From positions 124,001 to 188,000 of the forward strand of contig JAUCBJ010007426.1 of the NCBI GenBank assembly GCA_032718475.1: DNA of 64,000 nt, given 5' to 3'. A program made the position numbers and the translations under genes. Shown here piece by piece: positions 29,770 through 42,014 of the stretch (positions are counted from its first letter, which is position 1; every line of letters begins with the position of its first letter). The stretch comes from Nemertoderma westbladi (Eukaryota; Xenacoelomorpha; Nemertodermatida; Nemertodermatidae). Below the pieces are notes generated by a model that worked only from the letters and a program-made list of their open reading frames with translations, did not search any database and was not told the DNA's origin.

Positions 29770-30115
29770 CGTCTTTGACTATGAATATCAGCACATACCC
29801 CTAATCTTTTCTCACCGAGCTTAGCGTTGCCTGCTGTATACTCGCACACTCATAAGTAACAGATGCGCTATTGTGGCTCACTCGTGAGCAACAATGCCAA
29901 GTTAGCTAGCCGCGGCTGCTGAGTATACTATGCCTACTTGAGTGTTACAAGAAACAATCGCGCTACTGAAGTTAATTTCCCACCTCAAACTAGTTGTTGA
30001 TTTTAAAAAAAATATTCATAAATTTCTTCTCCATTCAATTTAATATATATATTTTACAGTAAAAATCTCCACCACCAAACAGCAACAATAACAATAAATT
30101 TCACTCGTACCTGTA

Positions 30116-30667
30116 CTAATTATATTTTACATCAAAAACCCCCACACCAAACAATAATAAATTATTAACCAGCTTGTTGAAAATAGGATAATATATATGA
30201 AATTTAAACGGGGAACACATTAATGTACATTTACCAGTGTAGAAACAGCAAACAACAACAATATTATTTATTCTGACTTTACAGTTATTGAATATTTCAG
30301 GGTCGTATGAAATTTCTAGTTTAACATTATCAAATATAACATAAAACCCGATATTGTTTATAAGTAACCTATAAATTACAGTATCGATACTAAAAATATA
30401 AGTACACAAATTGATTGATTTAAAAATCAAATTAATCTTTGTTTTTTCTAATATATGTTTTTTCACTTTATTAAAATTATATTTTCTACCGAGAATTGTT
30501 ATTCGTCCATTTGTAAACATTAATATAGTTGCACCAAATACCTTATATATAAACTCATTAGGTTTGAGTACAATTTTACCATTCAATTGATTTTTTAATT
30601 CTTTCAAATTAAGTCCATAAATAATCTGCTTACAACTTATATTTTTATTTACTATTTGATAATTCAT
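30116..30667 (-). CDS. TATA-binding-protein-like protein (two TBP repeats)
   Basis: About 183 aa from the ATG at 30667 (in-frame ATGs also at 30697, 30679 and 30670). Two halves each match the pattern of a TBP saddle repeat. First half: GLNLKELKNQL, KPNEF, then ATILMFTNGRITILG, corresponding to the LDLK ... P-x-F ... TTALIF-SGK-x-x-x-TG blocks of TBP. Second half: FKSINLC, then ISYDPEIF (TBP: SYEPELF), then IVVVCCFYTGKCTL (TBP: IVLLIFVSGKVVLTG) and a last helix IYYPIFNKLV. Length fits a bare TBP core (about 180 aa). The C-terminal end of the polymerase gene overlaps it, so it is downstream of the polymerase in the leftward block. A role in recruiting host RNA polymerase to element promoters is inferred. 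Divergent, so DNA-contact residues need modelling. Confidence 0.62.
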   Translation of the reverse strand: MNYQIVNKNISCKQIIYGLNLKELKNQLNGKIVLKPNEFIYKVFGATILMFTNGRITILGRKYNFNKVKKHILEKTKINLIFKSINLCTYIFSIDTVIYRLLINNIGFYVIFDNVKLEISYDPEIFNNCKVRINNIVVVCCFYTGKCTLMCSPFKFHIYYPIFNKLVNNLLLFGVGVFDVKYN

Positions 30668-33600
30668 CATCAACACCATTGTCTTTTGGTTCTTCATAAA
30701 TTGGTATATTTGATATTTTTATAGGTTTTTTGAGGTTTGTTTTATAGTGCCCCCAAGGAAGCGATTGATTTTTATTAAGCCAATAAAGTTTATCATCAAA
30801 GCTGCTGAGCGCAAATTTATTTTGCTTTAAGGTATAAATACGATGTAATTTAGATTGAAATCTGTGTATGTTTTTTTTTATTTCTTCATTTGAGTTATAT
30901 GCTTTTAAATATTCTTCATGTGTAATATTCGTTTCCACAACAGCTCTTGTAATACCTTTTGCTCTACGAATATTTTTATTATTCCATTCCAAAATTGAAT
31001 ATAATTTTGGTCTTAAAAATACTGCTTGTTTAATTTCACGTGAGGCTAGTTCGTCTTTACAGTAATAGAGCCTAGATTTATTTTTATCACTGTAGAGCGG
31101 GTGATCCTTGGAGTAATTGGATGTATCTAAAATATTATTTTTAATTAAGGCTTTTAAGAAATTATTCCGTGATGTGTTATAGTAACAGCCTATCAAAGAG
31201 TCGGTGTCTGACGCAGCAATTTCAATACGACAGTTTAATTCTTTCTCAATAGGTAGCAATTTATCGTAATACAGCTGATACATATCCAATTTAGCCAAGT
31301 CCAACACAGCGCTACCAATAAATATAGGCTTATCGAGAGTTACAGAGTCTTTCACTAATAAATGTCCCGATAGTGTATTATTGTATATTATAAATTGTTC
31401 ATGATTAATACGATTTACCAATTGATCGCATTTATCGTTGCTATTTGCGATACGAAAGTTACACCGATCTCTTATTTTTTCTATTGATTTGCCAAACAGT
31501 GAATTATTGAGCAATTTCGCAACAGCTGTTTCAATATAACTTTTTTGCCAGTCGCCTTTGATTAATATTAAAATCGATGTAATTTTTAAATACAAATTCT
31601 TGTTGAAAAGAATATAATTTATGTAGTTTAGTAACAATTAATCCATGTTTTATATAAAATTTTAACAGTTTCAAATGTAAATGATAAAACTCTTTATCAA
31701 ATTGTGTCAGCATGAGTTTTGGTATAGGCATTCTATATTTACGGGAGGTACCTCTTTGTATCGACAAGTTATTAAATTGTTCCCGCATATAAGGTGAAAG
31801 CATTGATTCATTTATACTTAAATGCTCAGGGGCTAACGGTAATTGTAATGTTTGATCGTGAATAGCCTTGGGATAATTTAAATCACATATTAAAAAATAT
31901 CCAGTAGATCCCTCAATGTCTAAATCTCCCAAGTACTCGATTAGTTTTTCTGGTATTGCATTCTCTAAATGTTTAATACTTACTTCTTTGAATTGTGAGG
32001 TGGGTAGTTTTTTACTTAAATTCCCAGAATATAAAGAGTTGAAATCAATATTAAAAATATGGCATTCTTCCTTAGTAGAATCATATGTACTTGTACCTGG
32101 TATATTTGATTCTATATAATGCTTTCGACAAAATGAAACACCACCCCTAATTGATTTTTCAAAATCTCTATATGTCTGATAATCCTTTATTAATTCTATT
32201 TTACATTTATTATATTTTAGCGCGCAATCATATGTAAATGATGCGATACTACAGTAAAAAACCACTTCTAAATCGTAATTTTGTTTACAAACATTCCTAA
32301 AATTCTCAAATATATCAGCAAGCAAACAAACATCGAGTTTTAAATAGGCTAAAAGATAATCTTTGAGATTCACGCAGTCGAATTCAACCCATGATATTCC
32401 AGCAAACCTATAATCTTCAATTGTGCATGTTTTTTGACTTAAGTTACTAAAAAAATTATTTATAGACGGCAAACCAGTATCATTAAATTTATTAATATCT
32501 GTCAAGTACTCGTATGGAAATACTCCTTTCCGTTTAATTGTTGAGTTATTCAAGTTTGGATAAAAATATTTCATTTCTTGTAGAGTAATAGGTAAAATTG
32601 AGCTTATATCATGACTGGCTACATCCTTTGTTGAACACTCAACTAAATTACTTAAAGAAAAGCTTAAAAATTGATATGTGTCTAAGAAACGTAACTCAAT
32701 TTTCTTAGACGTGTTTTTAATTGGGATAAAGGCACTCAGTGAAATATATCGTTCTGTATTTCTCGGTATAACCTTTATATCCCAATCAGTGTATTTCTTA
32801 TCTCTAAATCCGCTTTGTAATATACAATGTATATCATAATTGTTGGAATTGTGGCCGCAAAGTACATACAGGTATCGTTTCAATGATAAACTTCGGTTAC
32901 AACTATTACAGGCTGCCGCAATATATTTACCTGTAATATGTGAATGATGTCTGTTTTTCCCTACTTTATTATTTAAAGTAACATTACAATAAAAACAAAA
33001 TTTTGCTTGTTCAAAATTTACAAAATCAATATTAGTAAATAACATAGTTTTATGAGTGTATATGTCTGACCAACAACATAATTCAGTTATATCAGTATAT
33101 AATGAATCTAAGAAATCTTGAATACAATTATTATTATTTGTCTTTACAAATGTTTTCAAATGACATTTTGGAGGGTTAATTAATTCAGTATTGGGAACAA
33201 TTAAATAACTCACAGCACACGGTATATGCTCCTGTATAATTTGATTATTAACTGACGGTTGTAAGATACATTCTATATCAAAGTAGGTGACAAACAATGG
33301 GGATAAGGTTCTATCTAAATTTGTAAAACTAATGTGTGTTCTTTTTTTAGGTAGTGTCTCTCGCTGACTTCTTCCTTGGTAGCAAGCGAGACGGTGTTGA
33401 TGAAGAACTTCCGCACGAAAAAAATGAGCCAAACATCTTTCGCAATATTTCCTATTTTGGATATGAAGAGCTCTCATATTCAGCAATCGATTCAAGTTAG
33501 TTATGGAAACATAATGATTCTGTTTAGGTACATTGTTATTTTTTACTACAAGTAATATATTTAATAACTGTTTATCTGGTGTAATTTTACTAAACGGAGC

Positions 33601-34701
33601 TTGTCTTAATATAGATATGGGGGTGCGTTTGTTGTCGTTATTCCAACATAGTAAATTAATTATATATTTTGAATTTTGTTTTTCAAAAAGTTTAATAGCT
33701 AGCTTCCACTCTGTTGGATAATCTTTGTTCCCATTGTCAAAAATGAAATGACTCATATAATTTTTGTACTGCGAAGTACGATCTTTGTGATCTTTCACTT
33801 TGCTACTAAATTTTGCGGATATAATTGCCCATTTAAAACAGTTATTATCAGCCGATTGTACATTTATAACACATCGTTTAACTGATAAAGCCTTAGGTAA
33901 TTCCATATATCCATGCCCCTTATATAGTAACGAGCTACACTTAGATTCAGCTAATTTAATTTCAACCCTTAATAAAGATTTAATACGCCACCCCGAACCA
34001 CGTGTGTTAAAGATGGCTATTTTTTGTAATATATTTTCCAAAACATACTCATACCATGCGTCAAAACTTTGCGGTGAATCTACAGTATTAATAGCACCAC
34101 CGGAAGAATTAAAATAAAAGGTTTCCAATTGTTCACCTTGTGAAAAATGTGATCTGTACATTAATACATTTAGACCTAACCACAGTCTAAGAACATTCAT
34201 ATCTTTCAATCTGTCTAATATTAACTGAAGAATATTACCTCGAATTTGCGTTAATGCTGTTTCTACATCGGGATAATCTCTAGAAGTTGGGAGGTCGTGG
34301 ACATAAATTTCAAGACGATTATCGTGAGCTTCTTGTTCCCGCGTAAAAATTGTTGCGCATGTACCAAGAGCCACCCTTAAGTTTTTTCTGGATATTATAT
34401 TTTTATGTTGCGGACATTTACGCTTTCTTGTGTAGTAACATTTCAAGTGACAGTCGTGTCGTAGATAATCGTCATATGTATACTCTTTATTACAGGTAGA
34501 ACAAGTCAATTGATAGGCACGGAACTGCATTTCTTTACAAACAGTAGTCTTTTCATGTCGTTTACAAATTTCGCTGCATGAAGTCACGACAAGACACTTT
34601 AAACAAGAATAACTTTCAAAATGTGACCGTAGATGGCGTAAGTAATTATGTCTAGTTACATTCATATTACAGAATGAACAACATATTGTTATTTTATCCA
34701 T
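30645..34701 (-). CDS. Protein-primed DNA polymerase B (pPolB), one frameshift
   Basis: Replicates the linear element from a protein primer. The first frame (34701 down to 31531) carries several N-terminal C2H2-like zinc fingers, the exonuclease motif YFDIEC (about residue 470), GHNSNNYDI (about 618) and polymerase motif A DFNSLYS (about 885). The second frame, entered near 31545 and running to 30645, carries motif B (NNSLFGKS), motif C (SDTDSLIG) and the family C-terminal KGITR region. The frames exchange at a T6 run (31541-31546; A6 on the coding strand), consistent with a single extra base. Total length of about 1350 aa is normal for Polinton polymerases. Everything else looks conserved, so the lesion is recent, a sequencing error, or a recoding site. 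Confidence 0.92.
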
Positions 34702-34890
34702 GTTGAAGTTTGTTTAGATAAATAATAATAATAATAATAATAAAATATCTCCAAAGATTAAAATAAAATGAAATGAAATGTTATTGACTACATCTAAACA
34801 TTTATATGCTAGCGAGGGAAATAATTTTAAACCAATCACCAATCGCTTATGACTATTGGAAACCGCAAAGAGTTTAACTTATGATTAGGC

Positions 34891-35955
34891 TTACATGTTA
34901 GGATAATAATCTGGTTTCCATGGAGAATTAGTAACAGGCTCTACTAGAACTGGGTTACTGACGATTTTCTGTTTCTTTGCAGGTGATGCGTTGGTAAATT
35001 TACTCGATGATCTTGGCTTCCGAGGTAATATTTCAGGAAAGACCTGTTGCGGTTGAGAGCAACTCTCTTCAACATCTGGATTAGGTGATGGGATCTCTAC
35101 GAACGCTTTAGGTTTATCCAAAAGGACAAAGCCGTCAACGTGGGCTTCAGTAAGAGAAACGCCATCCAGCGATTCTTTGAGAAAACTAATATGAGCTTTA
35201 TCATTCATGTAATGCAACTCGATAGAATTTCCGCCGGCACCTACTTCAGTAGAATTATTGGTGTTGGTGATAATAATTTTTTTATTATTGGTTTTAATCA
35301 TTTTGAGACGGACTGATAATTGAATGATATTTTTATCAAAAAGATGCTTGTCTGTTTCAGCGACTTGGTTGTCCCACTCTCGCAGCAAAACAGTTAGTTC
35401 CTGTTTTGACAAATTGAAACCTGTATAATAGTTAAAACCAACACTATCAGTGTATCTGAGGCTGATTTTCCATAAGCCAACATAGTTGGTTCCTTTAAAA
35501 GCTGTTACAAATCCAATAAAGTCTGGATTTGATAATTCAATGTAGAATTGATCGCTAATAATCTCTAGCGGTGGAGAGAGAAATTGCAATAATTTCCCTC
35601 TGTATTGAATTAGAACTTCAGTAAAAGCTTTGTTGAGAACTTTACATTTGCCTTGTTTCTGAACGTAAACATCACCCGATGTGGGGTTGATGGAAATATT
35701 CAAATTTCCCCGCGCAAAACGAGGAGTTGGATATATCCTACCTGGTATAATTGCTGGTCTGGATTGATGTTGGTTGTTGTTGGTTGTTTCTAGAATGTCT
35801 AACAAATAGCGGGTATCTTGATGGGAAAAACAAATCGATTCGTTGTCATCCTGAGATTCCACAATAAAATACTTGCTGTGAACGACGGTACAAGTATATT
35901 TATTGTAAGTAAATTTCCAGCTATTTGTTGCTCCGGTTTTTTGCGTTAAGGCCAT
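34891..35955 (-). CDS. Unknown 354-aa Polinton protein
   Basis: First gene of the leftward block, starting MALTQKTGATNSWKF next to an AAT repeat. I do not recognise the family. The N-terminal 250 residues look beta-rich and folded. The last 70 are proline/serine/lysine-rich with a nuclear-localisation-like patch (SPAKKQKIV). Residues about 240-290 resemble the short gene at 29015-29401. Position upstream of the polymerase makes a replication accessory (for example a DNA-binding or terminal protein) imaginable, but there is no direct evidence. Confidence 0.65.
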   Translation of the reverse strand: MALTQKTGATNSWKFTYNKYTCTVVHSKYFIVESQDDNESICFSHQDTRYLLDILETTNNNQHQSRPAIIPGRIYPTPRFARGNLNISINPTSGDVYVQKQGKCKVLNKAFTEVLIQYRGKLLQFLSPPLEIISDQFYIELSNPDFIGFVTAFKGTNYVGLWKISLRYTDSVGFNYYTGFNLSKQELTVLLREWDNQVAETDKHLFDKNIIQLSVRLKMIKTNNKKIIITNTNNSTEVGAGGNSIELHYMNDKAHISFLKESLDGVSLTEAHVDGFVLLDKPKAFVEIPSPNPDVEESCSQPQQVFPEILPRKPRSSSKFTNASPAKKQKIVSNPVLVEPVTNSPWKPDYYPNM

Positions 35956-36827
35956 AATAATAATAATAATAAATACGAAAAATATTACAAGTGATAAATT
36001 TTAAACCGTATCGCTGTAATAAATTGACACCATAGTTCTCACTCTAAAATTGTGTTTGGATGTAAGGAAGAATTTATAGTATCGATGAATATATTAATAA
36101 AAGACGACACCGCGAAGATTATTTAAGAGCATATTACGATAACGAAGAAATTTCCAAGGAAATACATCAATTTCAGAGTCAATTACACAAAGTGTACACA
36201 GTAGCATGATATAAGTTTTGAAATTGAGGCGTTTCTTTTGAAATTTCTTGGTTATCCGTATATGCTCTTAAATAATCTTTGAGGTGTCGTCGTTTGATTA
36301 ATATATTCATCGATACTAAAAATTCTCCCGCACATCCAGACGAGATTTCCTTTGAGTTACATAATTACGATTAGAAACCCAATGCGGGAATCAGTAACAT
36401 TTATTCGAGTGTATGATTTTTCCGATCAACAAGTAAGATAATGAAGAAATTATTAAGGAAATAACATAATTTTCAGAGTGAGAACAAAAAAAATTAGATA
36501 TGGTATCAATATATTACCATGAAGATTACTACAAGTGATGAATTTTATTAAAAGCATTCAGTTATATATGTATAAATTTGCGATGTGGCATAGTCAACGA
36601 AGAAGAGATGGTACGTGTCATAATCATCAACGAATAAGAAAAGAGATGAGCTGCAACGTGGATGAATGGTTGGTTGCCTGAATAGGAAATATGTGAAAGA
36701 ATATGAATCATAGGGTTGTGTGTAATAATCAATAATTATTATAATAAAAACGCACAGTATATAATGTTAGTGGTGGTGGTAGCCTTTCAATATGGCACAG
36801 ATGCTGCGGGATTGGTTAGGTTGAGTA
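35956..36827. other. Right subterminal region with polymerase-gene relics
   Basis: No intact gene. At 36106-36202 (plus strand) the translation AYYDNEEISKEIHQFQSQL resembles the polymerase segment AYNSNEEIKKNIHRFQSKL. An inverted, decayed copy lies at about 36220-36317 and a third, shorter piece at about 36438-36490. The first two form an imperfect hairpin of about 85-95 bp per arm. Confidence 0.6.
36078..36317. repeat. Imperfect inverted repeat built from polymerase-like fragments
   Basis: Left arm starts AGTATCGATGAATATATTAA; the right arm ends with its reverse complement, TTAATATATTCATCGATACT. Arms are about 80-95 bp with scattered mismatches around a short spacer. Confidence 0.8.
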
Positions 36828-37294
36828 ACTATGGAAATATTCGTATACGTGTAGCTAGAACGTGGCGGAATTTCAACACGTATCATAATAGCGTAGGGGT
36901 AGGCAGGCCGCTCGGTTGGTTGGATTGGTGACAGCCGTCGAGGGGTAGCCGTGGTGAGTTGGCAATCGATTCGATATAATAGCGTAGTGGGGGCTAGCCA
37001 TGCGATGAGAAGTTAGGTTACGCGAAGATGAATATGCGATGGTTGGTTGATGCAACGACGCGAATCAATACTCGCGGGTGGTAACAGTTGTCGAGTAAGG
37101 CAGACATCGCGAGGTTAGGCTACGCGTAGGTGATAAGCAACGATTGGTTGAAGGCAACAATACTGTTGGTGACAGATGGTCATTAAACACCACAATTTAG
37201 CACCGGAATTTGGCATTTTTAATAGCCCTCTGAGATGCAGCCCGTAGCCCAGGCTAGGGAGGAGTTGCGTGAGAACTATGCTTCTCCTACTACT
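36828..37294 (-). repeat. Polinton right terminal inverted repeat
   Basis: Reverse complement of 5080-5553; ends CCTACTACT at 37294, followed by AGCGCC. Confidence 0.93.
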
Positions 37295-40200
37295 AGCGCC
37301 ATCTTCAACTCCCACACACCTCCACTTGGTGCGTGATGCCCTGAAGCAGGCACACGTCGCCCTATAATGATACAAAACGAAAGCCGCGCCCTCACCCACC
37401 CCATGATACAGCTATATGGCTTCGCCCATTTAGTAGCTCTGATAGCCTCCTCACCGTCATTGTGTTCTCAGGAGCGTCCACTGTAGCAACCAGCGGGGTG
37501 AAATCTGCTTGCCGGAGAGCACATGCATCATGGTAGGCCTACTTGTTTTTCTTCTGAGTTCACCGGTTTTTTGGTGTTTGCTATTAGATGGAATTAATAT
37601 AAATTTATTTATAAATTTCAAACTTGTTCTTTTAGGCGTGTCTCACATTTTGGTGCCAGCACCAAATTTTGAAATATGTCAATTTTGTAAATGGATTGTT
37701 TGAACACGTTTTTTTTGCGCAATAGGTTTTTTTTGGGGTTTTGATTTCGATGGAATATATACTGTACTTGTTGCACGAGGCGTATCAATCCCGCGTTTTA
37801 GAGGTTTATAGCGGTTCTGAATTCAATGGAATAAATAATTATCTAACAAAACATCTCAAACTTGTGTTTTTCGGAATTGGGTGCAAAATATGGTGCTTTC
37901 ACCAATTTTTGAAAACCATCAAATTCATCAATTGATTGTGTCACCTTATAAAAAAATCAGGGTGGGATCAATGTGACCCCCCCCCCCCCCCCCCCCCCCG
38001 GAATTTGTACAACATTTTATAGCCCGGTACTAATAAAAAAAAAACAAGTTTGAAAGTTCTAGCTTATTATTATTATATTCATTTTGTACATTTTATAAGT
38101 ACATTATAACAACCTTCACCTTATTTTTTATAATTTTTTCATCTCACGGGTGGTGTACACTGTACACATAAAAGAAAAACCCTACTACATACAGTTTAAT
38201 GTCTAACGTATTTATACTCGAATAAACGCCCATCTAACCGCTTTTTGAACAACTGAAATGCTTAATGTTCCGCGCCTGAAAGAGGGCGTATAATCGGTTG
38301 GTAAAGTAAAGTTTTTAGAGCGTTGGACTTGGAATCTCTAGGTACCGAGTTCAATCCCCAATTCCGGGGAATGTTTTTTTATTGTAAGATTGGTAGTAAG
38401 CCATTCAAGGACAGTTCATGCGTTAGTAGACACGGAGCTCTGCGTTAATTCGAGTAAAATACTGTATAATGTTAGCACCGCAAGGTTAATATATTATTAT
38501 TTTGTGACTAAAAGGGTTTGCTTTTATTAAGTACAATAATATGTGATATTGTTTAGGTTATGAATGAAACAATTAAAATTTTATCCCACCCTAACACTAT
38601 GCATACAATACCACCGTATTATAATGTAATATACTACTAATAGATTGTTAAGTGAATACTTGAAGAAACATTAATATGAATTGATTGTAAAATTATTTAT
38701 TAATTGTCCAGCAAGTTAATAAGTAAAAACCTTTCAGGTAGGTATGAAGGATCAAAGTTTGTAAAAAAACAAAAAGCAACTTGACCTAGACGGTTGCATG
38801 CAATCAGTGATCATCTGACGGCAGTCAGCTGACCGGCAGGTTTCGCGTCACGAAGGAAGGCATTCTCAGGAGGTCAAGCCAAAGGATAACATTGAGAGTG
38901 TGAAATCCCAAAGCGAGATGGAACGAGCAATGAAACAAAGAGATACCGGTAACTATCCACTGGGAAGCAGCACCACAAACTTGCATCAGTCACGTTTCTG
39001 CTTGTTGATAATGGGCCGGCGCGTGCGAATATAATACAGTACATTTCAAACTGTTGTAGAACAGACAACAATGGGCGCCGTGCGTGCAATTACTTTGAAA
39101 AGGTTAAATAGCTCGCGCTAGTCAGTCAGCCAACGCGCCGGCATTGATTCTGAAATGTGGGTAGTCCAGATCAACGAAAGAGGTGGGGATATGATAACCT
39201 GCGGGTCCCGAACGGCGACCGTTTGTGAATTCCTCCTTGACTGGAAACATCAGGTTCGGCCCATATACTGTACCTGTATACAGTCATTATCCTCCATGCC
39301 TGAACCCGTAGGCCGCAGGATCATCACAGTCATAAGATCTATGTATCGGTATATCGTTCAGTCGTTTTCTTCCATTGTCAGTGCAATACCTGCCTCGTGG
39401 TTGTCCCGGTTACCCCCGTTCGCCGTATTCACATCTCGACTGTCTTTTACGAATTGCTTCACGGGCGCTAGGACCGTCTCTAGTTATTTCTGTAACTGAC
39501 TATTGGTTACTGACTACTTGCTACTGACTTCTGACCTAGAGCAAAAACCGCTCTCTAACGATTTTGATGAAATTTTGCATGAACCATGAAAATGGATTTC
39601 TACTTGGGTACTTGTGAAATCGCGGTTTAAATTAAAACATCTCAATTTGTTTTATTTCGAAATATATCCCCATAACACGAAAATTGCCATAAACCCAATG
39701 ATAGAAAAACCAGGTGGTGTGCTCATGAATAAAAATAATAGTGAGGGCCTAGTAATGAATGAATGTTATTTAATGGATAGGCCCAAACCGCAGAGAAGTA
39801 CATTACTTGCCAAGTTTATTAAGGTTGTGTTTATTCAGTCACTATATCCCAGACAATACAGTAAACATCAACTGTTAGATTGCAATGTATCACACCAGCT
39901 AATAGCTCTTCCCAGTGAATTCTATGGTATTATCTACAAGGATACCACTGTGATATGTTAGACAGATTACTTCTGCTGAGTATCGGGCAGTAAAATTGTT
40001 GTAATTAAAAACCTTTTAGTGGGAGGATTTATAATGACTTAATCTTACAAACATTAAATACATGATTCAGTCAACCCAGAGTAAATTAGTTTTAATTTAC
40101 CTGCTGAATGCTATTCTGAATGTTATTCTGCTGAATGAATTTGAGCAATTGTGTAGGTTAATTCCTCTAGAAATATGGTAATTAAAATGTGTTAACATCT

Positions 40201-42014
40201 GGATAAACATCACCCAGTCACTCAACCCTCACATAGATACTCACTGTACTGTACATCCCCCTGCACAATAAGACTTCACATACCCAGTATAATACCAGTA
40301 TACAGTAATACATTTTTTTTTAAATAAATGAGTACCTTCTCAATCAACACAGAAGGAATCTATCTTATGTTACTACAGTATTGCGCCGATCAAAAAAAAA
40401 AGTTGAATGATTTTTAGCAATAATAATTGTACAGGTTACTTACGACTGACAACTTACAGCCGAATATCCATTACTGTAGGTTACGGTTGATAGTGGAGAA
40501 CATAATTTGCGGTGAACAGAAATAATCATATAGTTTGATGCTAAGTATAAAATTGCTCGTACACCCGCGGGACTACAGTACGCTCAACTACTAATAATTT
40601 AACGGACAGAACAAAAAGCTTTCACTTGACTCTTACGACTTGATTCACGGGACGCTAGACCCGTCTCTAGTAAATGATCTTATTTGGTCTGTTGCTATGG
40701 TGACGTGGATTGTAAATGTCACCCGAATGTGTACAATATGACGGGAAGTATCACAATGCTACTTAGCTGGAGTGATATTTTTAAATATTTACAAATATGG
40801 AAGCAAAATACTGTAGTTGAGTATAGGTAGGCCTACACGCATTTTCCACATAAATATAATATTTTGATACTTGAGTAAATTACTCTGGTCCAAACAACGG
40901 GCCTGTGTCTCCGACATTAGATGCTATTTGATTTTATATTGCCCTCGGTGTTCCCAAGATGTTATTTAAGTTGTGTGATGACTGCCCGTTCAATAGAAGT
41001 GGATTAGTTATTATTGTACTTAGTACACCCATACTGTTTGTTTAGGCCCTACCATTCTCTGGCAAAGCAAACATTAACTGGCTGGTTTAGTTTGTGGATT
41101 TCTACACAGGCTTAGTATAAGTCGACGAGGTTGCCAACTGGTTGGTTTAGTTTGCAATCTATTACCGCCTCAATCAGCTGAATAACTCCTCCCAATGCAT
41201 CGTATGGGAATATCTACAAGTTACTCACTCTGCAATAATTTAGCTGGTGTGCAAGCTGAATGACTGTAAGTTACAGAGTACTGCTGCAGTTTAAATTTTT
41301 GTAGCCAGTACTGCAATCGATTCGCCATCAAAAATAACGCAAAAAATTTTTTTTCTAAATTTTAAATTTCCCTAAATTTTTGGCGACTGGGGGTGGTGAA
41401 TTTTTTTCCAATCGCTTTAACTCCGGATCGCTTGGTCCAAATTTGATGGGAGTTTCATTTTTCAACTCAATTCGATGTCCTCTTTCCAACTGTTCATGTT
41501 TCGAAACCCCAAACATTGCCGTTCAAAAATTAAATTTTTATAGTTCTAGAATTTTAGGCTACAAATTTCAAAAGATTTGCAATAATTTATTAACGCCTTT
41601 ACGGAATTCGATGGGGTTTTCGATTTTTATATTAAACGTAATATCCTGAATCTCACTAGCCTAGTTATGCGTCACCAATGCCAAGACTTCATACTTTTTG
41701 AGGAAATTTTTTCTAAAATAATTTGTACAGTACAGGCCACCAGAAAATGCAGATTTGTACAAATGTGAACACATTTTATCAAATGTGTACACAAAAAGTG
41801 TTCAAAAGTGTAATGTAATGTTGTTGAACGGGACAATTGAACATAATTGAATATAATTGAATTGGCAACAACCAACATTTTTTCGCCAAAGACATAATGC
41901 ATGTAACAAACATGTAACAAACATGTAACAAAGCAATTAATCATAAATTCTAAAAGAATAGTGACCCACACTCGCAATTTGAGAATTTAGCTATTTTCTT
42001 AGCAATAATGGTTT
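37295..42014. other. Host intergenic DNA right of the Polinton
   Basis: AT-rich, no supported gene; short frames look like chance. Holds a 23-base C tract (37977-37999) and a tRNA-like piece near 38320. A somewhat GC-richer stretch at about 38800-39480 could be an exon or promoter, but shows no recognisable protein. An 11-bp tandem (CATGTAACAAA, three copies) lies at about 41900-41935. Confidence 0.3.
38318..38372 (+). repeat. Possible tRNA-derived fragment
   Basis: GAGTTCAATCCCC resembles a B box, preceded by an arm-like GGACTTGGAATCTC. No acceptor-stem pairing was found, so it is more likely a SINE remnant than a tRNA gene. Confidence 0.25.

Larger units (their letters stand above)
5080..37294. 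mobile_element. Polinton/Maverick giant DNA transposon (near complete)
   Basis: A self-synthesising DNA transposon related to adenovirus-like and virophage-like viruses. Seen directly: inverted terminal repeats beginning AGTAGTAGG at both ends, flanked by identical hexamers AGCGCC at 5074-5079 and 37295-37300, which is the Polinton hallmark of a 6-bp target duplication. The gene set includes retroviral-type integrase, protein-primed family B polymerase, A32-like ATPase, adenain-type protease and the capsid protein. Genes are in two blocks: rightward from 5961 to 28019 and leftward from 35955 to 29015. Without the nested BEL element (13456-26959 plus one 5-bp duplication) it is about 18.7 kb, within the usual Polinton range. 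Visible defects are the BEL insertion in the protease gene and one frameshift in the polymerase gene. Confidence 0.95.

Noticed and set aside
36873-37055. Short frame in the right TIR, similar to one at 5319
   Set aside because: It is the inverted copy of TIR sequence; conserved only because the TIRs are.
39155-39499. 114-aa plus-strand frame
   Set aside because: No domain, no similarity to anything else in the window and no splice context; may be chance in a GC-richer patch.
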